From the NCBI GenBank assembly GCA_964443315.1, contig CAYUCP010000034.1, positions 1-7,985 on the forward strand: 7,985 bases of DNA, given 5' to 3'. This document shows positions 1-5,363 of this stretch, one piece after another. Position 1 is the stretch's first letter. Every line of letters starts with the position of its first letter. This stretch comes from JAGOTP01 sp964443315 (GTDB lineage: Bacteria > Patescibacteriota > Patescibacteriia > 2-12-FULL-60-25). Position numbers and translations under genes: made by a program. The notes under the pieces were generated by a model. The model saw only the letters and a list, made by a program, of their open reading frames with translations, was not told the DNA's origin and made no database searches.

Positions 1-1
1 G

Positions 2-1081
2 GTGAGCTTCATTCTGAAAGTGGAGGATCATGATGGAACCGTTCTTCAGGAATGGAAACCAACGGAAGGAACTCGCGTCATCGACTCGCAAGCGGCGCGC
101 CAGTTAGCAGACGTGATGTCAGACAACCAAGCACGATCGCTCGTGTTTAGCGCCGCCGCACGCAATCACCTAACACTTGCAGATCGTCCCGTCGCGGCAA
201 AAACAGGAACAACCAACAGCTTCAACGACGCCTGGACAGTTGGATTCACGCCAAACTTGGCAACGGTTGTTTGGGTGGGAAATAGTGACGGGAAAGAAAT
301 GAGTCGTGGAGCGGATGGATCGGTGATCGCCGCACCTATTTGGGGTGGCTATATGAAGCAGGTCACAAAATCTATGCCGGTTGAACGATTCAAGGCACCG
401 GAAACACCGACAACGGATAAACCCGCGCTCCTCGGTACCGCGTTTATGCAAAAAGTGAAGGTGGTGAAATCATCCGGCTATCTCGCTACCGATCTCACGC
501 CACCCGACCTCGTCGAAGAACGGACCTACTACACGCCTCACGAAATTCTTCACTATCTCGATAAAGACGATCCAACGGGCGCTCCGCCGAGCAATCCTGC
601 ATCTGATCCACAGTATGAAAATTGGGAGCGCGCCGTTCAACTTTGGGTAAGCAAGACCACGAGCACCCAGTTCGGCCCACCACCAACCGAGACCGATGAT
701 CAACACACACCCGAAATGCAACCAGTCGTCTCAATCATTCTTCCTGCAAACGAAGAGTCAGTGAGCAATCGTCTTCTCCCGGTACAAGTTTCGGCCACAA
801 CGCCCCGCGTGATCCAACAATATGAAGTACTCTTGAATGGACAGGTAATTGGTACCGCCAATGGAAGTGCGTTCAGCGTTATCCTCCCTCAGGACTTAGT
901 CGCTGGACGACACACAGTAACTATCGCTGCGATTGATGATATCGGAAATCGAGGGGAAGCAAGTGTCGCGATCAACTATCTGATGCCGACAGCTAGCCCA
1001 CCATCTGGACCACCAACAGATACAGGGATCTCAACGATTGATGCGCTACTGAACACAAGTGGCACAGGAAGGCCCTTCTAG
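2..1081 (+). CDS. Class A penicillin-binding protein (PBP1A-like), C-terminal part, cut by the window edge
   Basis: This is the C-terminal half of a bifunctional peptidoglycan glycosyltransferase/transpeptidase that acts outside the cytoplasmic membrane and cross-links the cell wall. The reading frame is open from the first bases, so the GTG at base 2 is most likely an internal Val and the true start lies upstream. Visible residues 1-120 are the end of the transpeptidase domain. The third catalytic motif, KTGTT, is at 67-71, followed by the typical family stretch NDAWTVGFTPNLATVVWVGN and APIWGGYMK. Residues about 121-240 are a Pro/Thr-rich linker. Residues about 241-327 resemble an Ig-like beta-sandwich (VSIILPAN, LLNGQVIGTA, AGRHTVTIAAIDDIGN), and the end is Pro/Gly/Ser-rich. 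The glycosyltransferase domain and the SxxK motif are not in the window. Family assignment is firm; the choice of paralogue (1A, 1B or 2A) is not. Confidence 0.93.
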   Translation: MSFILKVEDHDGTVLQEWKPTEGTRVIDSQAARQLADVMSDNQARSLVFSAAARNHLTLADRPVAAKTGTTNSFNDAWTVGFTPNLATVVWVGNSDGKEMSRGADGSVIAAPIWGGYMKQVTKSMPVERFKAPETPTTDKPALLGTAFMQKVKVVKSSGYLATDLTPPDLVEERTYYTPHEILHYLDKDDPTGAPPSNPASDPQYENWERAVQLWVSKTTSTQFGPPPTETDDQHTPEMQPVVSIILPANEESVSNRLLPVQVSATTPRVIQQYEVLLNGQVIGTANGSAFSVILPQDLVAGRHTVTIAAIDDIGNRGEASVAINYLMPTASPPSGPPTDTGISTIDALLNTSGTGRPF

Positions 1082-1097
1082 ACCCCCATAACAAACA

Positions 1098-1139
1098 ATG
1101 CCGATCCCAGAAAATTGACTTTTTCTGGGATTTTGGCAT
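1098..1139 (+). terminator. Hairpin terminator after the PBP gene
   Basis: An 11-bp perfect stem, ATCCCAGAAAA (1104-1114) against TTTTCTGGGAT (1121-1131), has a 6-base loop and is followed by TTT. An outer ATGCC/GGCAT pair (1098-1102 with 1135-1139) extends it across small bulges. It begins 17 bases after the PBP stop. The U-run is short, so termination may be partial. The loop TTGACT can also be read as a -35 element. Confidence 0.7.
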
Positions 1140-1142
1140 ACT
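1115..1142 (+). promoter_or_regulatory. Possible sigma70-type promoter for the small lipoprotein unit
   Basis: TTGACT (1115-1120, 5/6 to consensus) is followed by a 16-base spacer and CATACT (1137-1142, 4/6). The -35 element lies in the loop of the preceding terminator. If used, transcription would start near 1149 and give a leader of about 175 bases before the ATG at 1324. This is a motif match only. Confidence 0.3.
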
Positions 1143-1145
1143 ACT

Positions 1146-1312
1146 GGGTCCCGTACTCGCGGAAAACGCGTTAACCACGGGCATCCGCACCCTCTTCTTC
1201 CGCTCCACCACAACGGTCCATCCAACGGATCGATCACATCACGTCATTCATCGCCGACCAAACAGAAGGCGATACGATCACCCGGTACTCAGACAACAGG
1301 GCTTATCAGCCC
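1146..1312 (+). other. Structured non-coding leader upstream of the lipoprotein gene
   Basis: No convincing reading frame is seen here. Nested pairings are GGGT/ACCC (1146-1149 with 1189-1192), CCCGT/ACGGG (1150-1154 with 1177-1181) and CGCG/CGCG (1158-1161 with 1167-1170). A second small hairpin, GGGCT-TATC-AGCCC (1299-1312), directly abuts the SD sequence of the next gene and could affect its translation. No known riboswitch class was recognised. Confidence 0.25.
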
Positions 1313-1323
1313 GGGGAGTTCTC

Positions 1324-1608
1324 ATGCAATCCATCCTCCGTCTCTATCTCCTCTCGAGCCTCCTGGGCTGCGCGGTCACCGAGCCGGATATCAACGGGCA
1401 CATCGTGGCCCGCTGCACCATCCGCTCGGACGGCACGGCGACCGCGATCGACCAGTGTCCGACGGGTCAGACGCTGCGGTGTCTGCCCGGCACGGACGCT
1501 GGTAGCGGTCACTCGCTCGGGCGCTGCTGCCCGAACGAGATCAGCGACGAGGTCTGCGCTCAGCGCGCCAGCCTCACCGACAGCGGCACCCCGCCGGCCG
1601 ACCGATGA
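1324..1608 (+). CDS. Small cysteine-rich putative lipoprotein
   Basis: This is a 94-residue protein of unknown function. The N-terminus reads as a short lipoprotein signal: Arg6, a hydrophobic stretch, then LSSLLGC, with the lipobox Cys at 16. The mature part carries six further Cys (31, 45, 53, 68, 69, 78), enough for three disulfides, which suits an exported domain. The start is supported by GGGGAG at 1313-1318, five bases before the ATG. The stop is followed within 20 bases by a strong terminator. The gene is clearly richer in GC than its neighbours: bases 1441-1500 contain 42 G+C of 60, against 28 of 60 at 2701-2760 in dnaN. Its Cys-rich lipoprotein style recalls high-GC bacteria such as Myxococcota, so recent acquisition is plausible (inference). 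No domain was recognised. Confidence 0.65.
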   Translation: MQSILRLYLLSSLLGCAVTEPDINGHIVARCTIRSDGTATAIDQCPTGQTLRCLPGTDAGSGHSLGRCCPNEISDEVCAQRASLTDSGTPPADR

Positions 1609-1626
1609 CGTGACCCCTGGAGCCCA

Positions 1627-1681
1627 ACGGGCCCGGTAGGACGAGATTCACTCGTACCCACCGGGCCCGTGGTTCGTTTTT
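1627..1681 (+). terminator. Very strong intrinsic terminator after the lipoprotein gene
   Basis: A perfect 11-bp GC-rich stem, ACGGGCCCGGT (1627-1637) against ACCGGGCCCGT (1660-1670), continues through a mismatch and bulge into GG/CC and ACGAG/CTCGT (1641-1645 with 1651-1655), capped by the loop ATTCA. It is followed by GGTTCGTTTTT. The U-tract is on the + strand only, so it serves the gene at 1324-1608 rather than dnaN, although the stem sits just beyond the end of dnaN. Confidence 0.88.
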
Positions 1682-1713
1682 AAGCCCTCTTCTTTTTTAC
1701 GATCAGCGTTTTT

Positions 1714-2847
1714 TTACTGACGAATAGGCATGACCACGTACTGGAAGCCCTCTCGACCCTCTGGACGGACCACCACGGCGTTCATGGAGTCAATGACACT
1801 CAGTGTGACCTGATCGGTGTCCATCGCTGCCAGGCCGTCGTTTACGTACTTAAAATTCAACGTCACCTTATTCGATTCGCCCTCGACCACCGCTTGAAGC
1901 GTCGCACGATGCGCACCCGTTCCTGTATCCGACGAAGACACGGTGAGTGAACCATCCGTCGCCATTTCAAGCTTCACGTCGTAAATCCCTTGGCGTGAGA
2001 ACAGCGACGAGGCACGAATAGCACGCATCAGCTCTGTGCGCTTCACGCGACAATGCGTACGGAATTGCGTTGGAATGATGCGCTTGTAGTCAGGGAACGA
2101 GCCTTCGATCAAACGCGAAACCAATTCAACTGAACCAAACGAAACAGCCAACTGATTCTCCGCCATCGCCCAATCGATTTTCTCTGGCATGGCTACATCA
2201 TCTTTGTAACTCGAGAGGATGCGAGCAATTTCTTGCACCGCTCGGGCTGGTACGATGCACTTTGCTTCAGACTGATTTCCACCGGTCACGAGGTTTAACT
2301 TACGCTCCGACAATCGATACGAATCCGTCGCTGCCAGCATGAGCGTGCCGGGTCCTCCGGCTGAATGGAAGTAGCAAGCGACACCCGCGAGCTCGGGTCG
2401 AGAGTCCGAAGCTGATACCGCAAAGGCAACCTGCTGAAGCGCTTGACGGAGTGGCTCCGCCTCCAATTGATACGCGCCACCTTTGGCTAACTTTGGAATG
2501 AGAGGGAACTCGGTAGCCGCAATACCCTTGATGTTGGTTACCTTGCCGTCCGCTTTGATCTCAAGCCCGTCGTTCGTAAGACTGAGCTCAACCTTTCCTT
2601 CACCGAGAAGAGAAACGTACTCCTGGAAGAGTTTGGCTGGAACCGTATATTCGCCTGGCTGATCAACGCGTCCTCGAACAATAACAGAAATCGCCATCTC
2701 AAGATTGGTGGTGGAAATCTTCAACTGACCACCCTCTGCCTGAATTAGAACATTGGCGAGAATAGGCAGCTGAGCGTTCTTGCCGGCGATGTGTCCGACG
2801 AGTGAGAGTCCTTGGAGCAAGTTCTCTTGGGTGCAGGTACAAACCAT
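1714..2847 (-). CDS. dnaN: DNA polymerase III sliding clamp (beta subunit)
   Basis: This 377-residue protein has the usual length for the bacterial beta clamp. It forms a ring-shaped dimer that encircles DNA and tethers the replicative polymerase and other clamp-binding proteins. Family hallmarks are an N-terminal stretch ending in LPILANVLIQA, a middle domain with ATDSYRLSERKL, the segment SRLIEGSFPDYKRIIP, and the conserved C-terminal end VVMPIRQ that helps form the peptide-binding pocket. Three clamp domains of about 120 residues each fit the length. The ATG at 2847 is chosen because the family N-terminus begins within a few residues of it. Only an SD-poor AAGAGA lies upstream. The AT-rich upstream region is the candidate origin. 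dnaA is about 0.9 kb upstream in the same direction, separated by an opposing gene and terminators, so dnaN is probably transcribed independently. No U-rich terminator is seen on its own strand. Confidence 0.98.
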   Translation of the reverse strand: MVCTCTQENLLQGLSLVGHIAGKNAQLPILANVLIQAEGGQLKISTTNLEMAISVIVRGRVDQPGEYTVPAKLFQEYVSLLGEGKVELSLTNDGLEIKADGKVTNIKGIAATEFPLIPKLAKGGAYQLEAEPLRQALQQVAFAVSASDSRPELAGVACYFHSAGGPGTLMLAATDSYRLSERKLNLVTGGNQSEAKCIVPARAVQEIARILSSYKDDVAMPEKIDWAMAENQLAVSFGSVELVSRLIEGSFPDYKRIIPTQFRTHCRVKRTELMRAIRASSLFSRQGIYDVKLEMATDGSLTVSSSDTGTGAHRATLQAVVEGESNKVTLNFKYVNDGLAAMDTDQVTLSVIDSMNAVVVRPEGREGFQYVVMPIRQ

Positions 2848-2850
2848 ATG

Positions 2851-2900
2851 TCTCTTATCTTAGGTATATATATAGAAGAAAACAATGATAGTAATCATAA
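2851..2900. other. AT-rich tract, candidate DNA unwinding element
   Basis: This tract directly upstream of dnaN is strongly AT-rich, with a TATATATATA core (2865-2874) and a small inverted repeat ATGAT-AGTA-ATCAT (2885-2898). It adjoins the DnaA-box-like sites that start at 2905, which is the arrangement expected of the duplex-opening part of a bacterial origin. It must also hold the dnaN promoter. One reading on the - strand is TTGTTT (2885-2880), a 17-base spacer and TAAGAT (2862-2857), which would give an almost leaderless dnaN mRNA, but TATATA alternatives exist. Confidence 0.5.
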
Positions 2901-2904
2901 GGTC

Positions 2905-3178
2905 TGTGGATGGTGGGGAAAAGTTGAATGAGGGCTTAACCAAGCGAATATTTAATGAACACTTTTCCTCAATGAATGCGCACAACCTTGGGGACTCGCT
3001 GGGGGTGGATGAGGACAGGTTTAGGCCTCGAGACTTATCCGTTGGATACACCCAGGCAATCCACGGACTTATCCGTATAGATGTGAACATACGCATAACC
3101 TGGGGAATGGGGTGGGGAGAAGCGGGGATAAGGTTATCCACGGATGGGAAAGTCTGGGGATGAAACGGGGGATAAGTC
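2905..3178. other. Candidate chromosomal origin (oriC) with DnaA-type sites
   Basis: This intergenic stretch contains repeated TTATCC cores of the DnaA box (consensus TTATCCACA). They are TTATCCGTT (3035-3043), TTATCCGTA (3069-3077), GGATAA reversed (3126-3131), TTATCCACG (3134-3142, 8/9) and GGATAAGTC reversed (3170-3178). A weaker TGTGGATGG is at 2905-2913. The 11-mer GACTTATCCGT occurs twice (3032-3042 and 3066-3076), and GACTTATCC occurs once more inverted at 3170-3178. The sites at 3126 and 3134 form the perfect palindrome GGATAAGGTTATCC. The position between dnaA and dnaN beside an AT-rich tract matches many bacterial origins. No site here is a perfect 9/9 box, so the region is inferred rather than proven. 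Confidence 0.6.
3102..3127 (+). other. G-quadruplex-forming motif in the candidate origin
   Basis: Four GGGG tracts occur in 26 bases (3102-3105, 3109-3112, 3114-3117, 3124-3127) with loops AAT, T and AGAAGC. This satisfies the standard four-tract quadruplex pattern with four-tetrad potential. Three more tracts follow (GGG 3146-3148, GGGG 3156-3159, GGGGG 3167-3171) with 7-base loops. The last two bases of the motif are the first bases of the DnaA-type palindrome at 3126-3139. Folding in the cell is inference. Confidence 0.6.
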
Positions 3179-3179
3179 G

Positions 3180-3208
3180 TTCATCCTTGAACAGAACGAG
3201 AGTTTAAT
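3180..3208 (+). promoter_or_regulatory. Weak candidate promoter for the 3240-3608 gene
   Basis: TTCATC (3180-3185, 3/6) is followed by a 17-base spacer and TTTAAT (3203-3208, 5/6). A start near 3215 would place the SD sequence at 3229 in a short leader, and it would exclude the upstream ATG at 3207 as start codon. The -35 match is poor. Confidence 0.3.
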
Positions 3209-3239
3209 GTTAGGAACAGGGTGTGATCGGGAGGGCGTG

Positions 3240-3608
3240 ATGCAAACAGCGATGGATCGGTGGTTCGCATTCCTCATCATCCAGGAGGCGGTGTCGGATG
3301 TGTGTCCGTTTACCTTCCGGGTAATTCCGCTCGAGGAGGCGGAAGATGCTGTTTGGCGCTTTAATCAGGCGCCGGAGCGAACGGATGGGCGACGAGCGCT
3401 ACAGGTGGTTCGGCTTCAGACGGGCCACGAGGCGTTCCGGCGAGAGTCCAGCCTCCTTCGGCAGCTGCTGAAGGAGCTCTACGACGAAAGGAGGGATGTC
3501 GAAGGGGTGGTGGTGCCGATCGGTGCGCTGTCGCCGAAGCTGCTCCAGCTCATCATCGGGCCCGTCTTTCAGGCGGGTTTCGCCTGGAGGCGGAGCACGG
3601 ACCCTTAA
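3240..3608 (+). CDS. Hypothetical protein of 122 residues between dnaA and dnaN
   Basis: I do not recognise the family. The ATG at 3240 is chosen because GGGAGGG (3229-3235) lies four bases upstream. In-frame starts at 3207 (ATG, no SD) and 3144 (ATG inside the candidate origin) are less likely. The protein is soluble-looking, with no signal peptide or clear membrane segment. It has an aromatic N-terminus (DRWFAFLIIQEA), a charged central part, a helix-like stretch SSLLRQLLKELYDERRD, and a hydrophobic C-terminal part (PKLLQLIIGPVFQAGFAW). Codon third positions are strongly G/C, which supports real coding. It runs opposite to dnaA and dnaN and is followed by a strong terminator, so it is a single-gene unit. 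Its place in the origin region could suggest a replication-linked role, but nothing in the sequence shows one. Confidence 0.6.
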   Translation: MQTAMDRWFAFLIIQEAVSDVCPFTFRVIPLEEAEDAVWRFNQAPERTDGRRALQVVRLQTGHEAFRRESSLLRQLLKELYDERRDVEGVVVPIGALSPKLLQLIIGPVFQAGFAWRRSTDP

Positions 3609-3643
3609 GTTTTGGAGGTGACAAAGAAGAGACGGAGAGACTG

Positions 3644-3683
3644 GCCGCCGACAGCAACGCTTGCTTCGGCGGCGTTGTTATTT
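3644..3683 (+). terminator. Intrinsic terminator after the hypothetical gene
   Basis: GCCGCCGA (3644-3651) pairs with TCGGCGGC (3666-3673). After a single bulged C, AGCAA (3653-3657) pairs with TTGCT (3661-3665) around a 3-base CGC loop. The tail GTTGTTATTT is moderately U-rich. It begins about 35 bases after the stop of the + strand gene. Confidence 0.78.
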
Positions 3684-3699
3684 AGAGAGCGGTGCAATG

Positions 3700-3742
3700 A
3701 AGAAAACAAAACACATCCCTGTCGGATGTGTTTTGTTTTCTT
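3700..3742 (-). terminator. 19-bp perfect hairpin, dnaA terminator, probably bidirectional
   Basis: The left arm 3700-3718 and right arm 3724-3742 are perfectly complementary, with the 5-base loop CTGTC. The outer arms are A-rich on one side and T-rich on the other (AAAACAAAACACATCC against its complement), so each strand ends in a U-rich run. The outermost pair includes base 3742, the last base of the dnaA stop codon, so the hairpin starts where the gene ends. It should stop dnaA transcripts before the opposing gene and insulate dnaN from dnaA. Confidence 0.88.
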
Positions 3743-5151
3743 TAGGCATTGTTGGTCGAATAGAGTCGTTCACGGATCACGCCAAGGTCTCGCTTTAGTT
3801 GCTCGTCGCTCTTGATGAGGCCACCGATCTTGTCACAGGCGTGCATCGCGGTGGTGTGGTCGCGGCCACCAATGTGATGGCCAATCGATGGATACGAGCA
3901 CTTGGTTTCTTCACGGAGTAGGTACATCGCGATCTGACGTGGAAGGGCAAAGCGTTGTTCGCGGCTCTTGCCGAGAATGTCGTCGAGGCGAATATCGTAG
4001 TAGGCGGTCACGATCTCGATCAAGCTGCGTGGCGTAACCGTGCGCTTAGCGATCGTTGGGCCAAAGCTCTGAAGCAAGGTCTGAACGGATTCGTTACTTG
4101 GGAGCAAGTTCTTGAACTGGTGGTAGGCGATGATCTTGTTGAGCGCACCTTCGAGTTCGCGCACGTTGGATTGAATGGCGCCGGCAATGAGATGAAGTAG
4201 ATCGGTGCTGAGGGCGTACTGTTTGTCACGCGACTTGGCCTGAAGGATCGCGACACGAGTTTCGAAGTCCGGTTTTGAGATGTCGGCCATCATGCCCCAT
4301 TCAAAACGCGACTGAAGACGACTCTCGAGCGTCTGAATGTCGCGTGGTGGACGATCTGAAGCGATGATGATCTGTTTGTTGTTCTGATGCAGCGTGTTGA
4401 ACGTGTGGAAGAACTCTTCTTGCGTCTGCTCTTTTCCCGTGAGGAATTGAATGTCGTCGATGAGAAGGACGTCGGCTGTGCGATAGAGTTCCTTGAATTC
4501 GCCGGCGCGTCCGCTCCGAACAGCCTGAATGAACTCATTCGTGAAGCGTTCACAAGTTACGTACACGACCTTTAGCTGTGGCTGAGTGGTCAAAATATGG
4601 TGACCAATGGCCTGAAGCAAGTGGGTTTTACCCATGCCGACACCCCCATAGAGGAAAAGGGGATTATAGACCTGGCCTGGTTTGGCAGCGACGGCCATCG
4701 AGGCAGCATGGGCGAGCTCATTGCCTTTTCCAACGATAAACTGCTGGAATAAGTAGCGTGGGTTCAGGCCGATATCGGTGGTTGGATGGGGTTCGGTTGA
4801 TCCGGCCGCATCGCTTGTGACGGCTTGCTGCTCCGCCATGGTGGGTACGTATTCAGCCATCGCTTCCTGAGCGATGTTTTCGATCGGCAAAACGGTCGTA
4901 TTTTTGACCTCAACGCGGTAGGTCACCTCGCGGACGCCGTGGTTGGTCGCGGAACGAAGCGCTTTGACGATTGCTTCGTGATATTTCTTCTCGAACCAGG
5001 CTTTGGTGAACGCATTTGGGACAGCGATCACAGCCTTTCCGTTCTCAAGCGAGCTAATAAACGTATCTTTGAACCACGTCGTGAAATTCGCCTTTGAGAG
5101 GGTGAGTTCGAGTTCTCCGAGGGCGGATTGCCAAGTCGTTTGGAGGTCCAT
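3742..5151 (-). CDS. dnaA: Chromosomal replication initiator protein DnaA
   Basis: This 469-residue protein is an AAA+ ATPase that binds DnaA boxes, opens the origin and loads the helicase. Domain I is at about 1-85 (WQSALGELELTLSKANFTTWF at the start), and the variable linker is at about 90-125. The AAA+ domain has Walker A GGVGMGKT (169-176), Walker B VLLIDD (228-233), sensor 1 IIIASDRPP (261-269) and sensor 2 around SNVRELEGALNK (328-339). The DNA-binding domain IV carries the signature GGRDHTTAMHACDKI (428-442). The ATG at 5151 is preferred because domain I begins right after it. An in-frame TTG at 5184 would add 11 non-conserved residues. Neither start has an SD sequence; the upstream stretch is a pyrimidine tract. 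The promoter region carries DnaA boxes, consistent with autoregulation. Confidence 0.98.
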   Translation of the reverse strand: MDLQTTWQSALGELELTLSKANFTTWFKDTFISSLENGKAVIAVPNAFTKAWFEKKYHEAIVKALRSATNHGVREVTYRVEVKNTTVLPIENIAQEAMAEYVPTMAEQQAVTSDAAGSTEPHPTTDIGLNPRYLFQQFIVGKGNELAHAASMAVAAKPGQVYNPLFLYGGVGMGKTHLLQAIGHHILTTQPQLKVVYVTCERFTNEFIQAVRSGRAGEFKELYRTADVLLIDDIQFLTGKEQTQEEFFHTFNTLHQNNKQIIIASDRPPRDIQTLESRLQSRFEWGMMADISKPDFETRVAILQAKSRDKQYALSTDLLHLIAGAIQSNVRELEGALNKIIAYHQFKNLLPSNESVQTLLQSFGPTIAKRTVTPRSLIEIVTAYYDIRLDDILGKSREQRFALPRQIAMYLLREETKCSYPSIGHHIGGRDHTTAMHACDKIGGLIKSDEQLKRDLGVIRERLYSTNNA

Positions 5152-5204
5152 AGACAAGTGGAAGAAAGGAAAAGAAGAGAACAAAGAAGGAATGAATGGA
5201 GTGG

Positions 5205-5233
5205 ATGATTTCAGCCGTGTGGATACCTGTCAA
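5205..5233 (-). promoter_or_regulatory. Candidate dnaA promoter
   Basis: On the - strand there is a perfect TTGACA (5233-5228), a 17-base spacer and AATCAT (5210-5205, 4/6). Transcription would start near 5198, giving a leader of about 47 bases. A DnaA-box-like site (5218-5226) lies inside the spacer and two more lie just upstream of the -35, which would let DnaA block RNA polymerase. Confidence 0.5.
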
Positions 5234-5256
5234 ATCTGTGGATCAAGTGTGGATAA
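5218..5256 (-). promoter_or_regulatory. Cluster of three DnaA-box-like sites upstream of dnaA
   Basis: Read on the - strand these are TTATCCACA (5256-5248, perfect), TGATCCACA (5245-5237, 7/9) and GTATCCACA (5226-5218, 8/9), all in the same orientation and spaced 11 and 19 bases. They overlap the candidate dnaA promoter, so autoregulation is the simplest role. They could also be a second part of a bipartite origin. Confidence 0.75.
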
Positions 5257-5309
5257 TGTAGCACAATTTTTGTAAAGCAAGAATGAAACAGCACTAATGC
5301 GGCCATCAC

Positions 5310-5341
5310 AAAAACAACGTCCAAATAGAGTGGACGTTGTT
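5310..5341 (-). terminator. Intrinsic terminator after the DUF4173 gene
   Basis: AACAACGTCCA (5313-5323) and TGGACGTTGTT (5331-5341) form a perfect 11-bp stem with a 7-base loop. On the - strand the right arm runs into TTTTTG, a good U-tract. It lies about 22 bases beyond the DUF4173 stop and about 60 bases upstream of the DnaA-box cluster, so it insulates dnaA from read-through. Confidence 0.85.
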
Positions 5342-5363
5342 CTCGAGCTGAGTGAACAGCTTG

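Noticed and set aside
993..1237. Two - strand frames (993-1211 and 1046-1237) across the PBP end and the leader
   Set aside because: They cross the PBP terminator and have no start signals or recognisable protein features.
2905..2913. TGTGGATGG as a true DnaA box
   Set aside because: It matches only 7 of 9 and lacks the AA end. It is mentioned within the origin region but not counted as a separate site.
2860..3163. Overlapping open frames on both strands (2860-3141 on - and 2885-3163 on +) across the candidate origin
   Set aside because: They cover the AT-rich tract and repeats, have no ribosome binding site, and their translations look like random low-constraint sequence.
3612..3815. Open frame on + through the terminators and the end of dnaA
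   Set aside because: It runs through two hairpins and antisense to dnaA, with no support as a protein.
5152..5184. Longer DnaA with 11 extra residues from a TTG at 5184
   Set aside because: The extra residues (MFSSFPFFHLS) come from a pyrimidine tract, have no SD, and lie before the conserved start of domain I.
5346..5361. Small hairpin AGCTG-AGTGAA-CAGCT after the DUF4173 stop
   Set aside because: It has only five base pairs and no U-tract, and the stronger hairpin at 5310-5341 accounts for termination.
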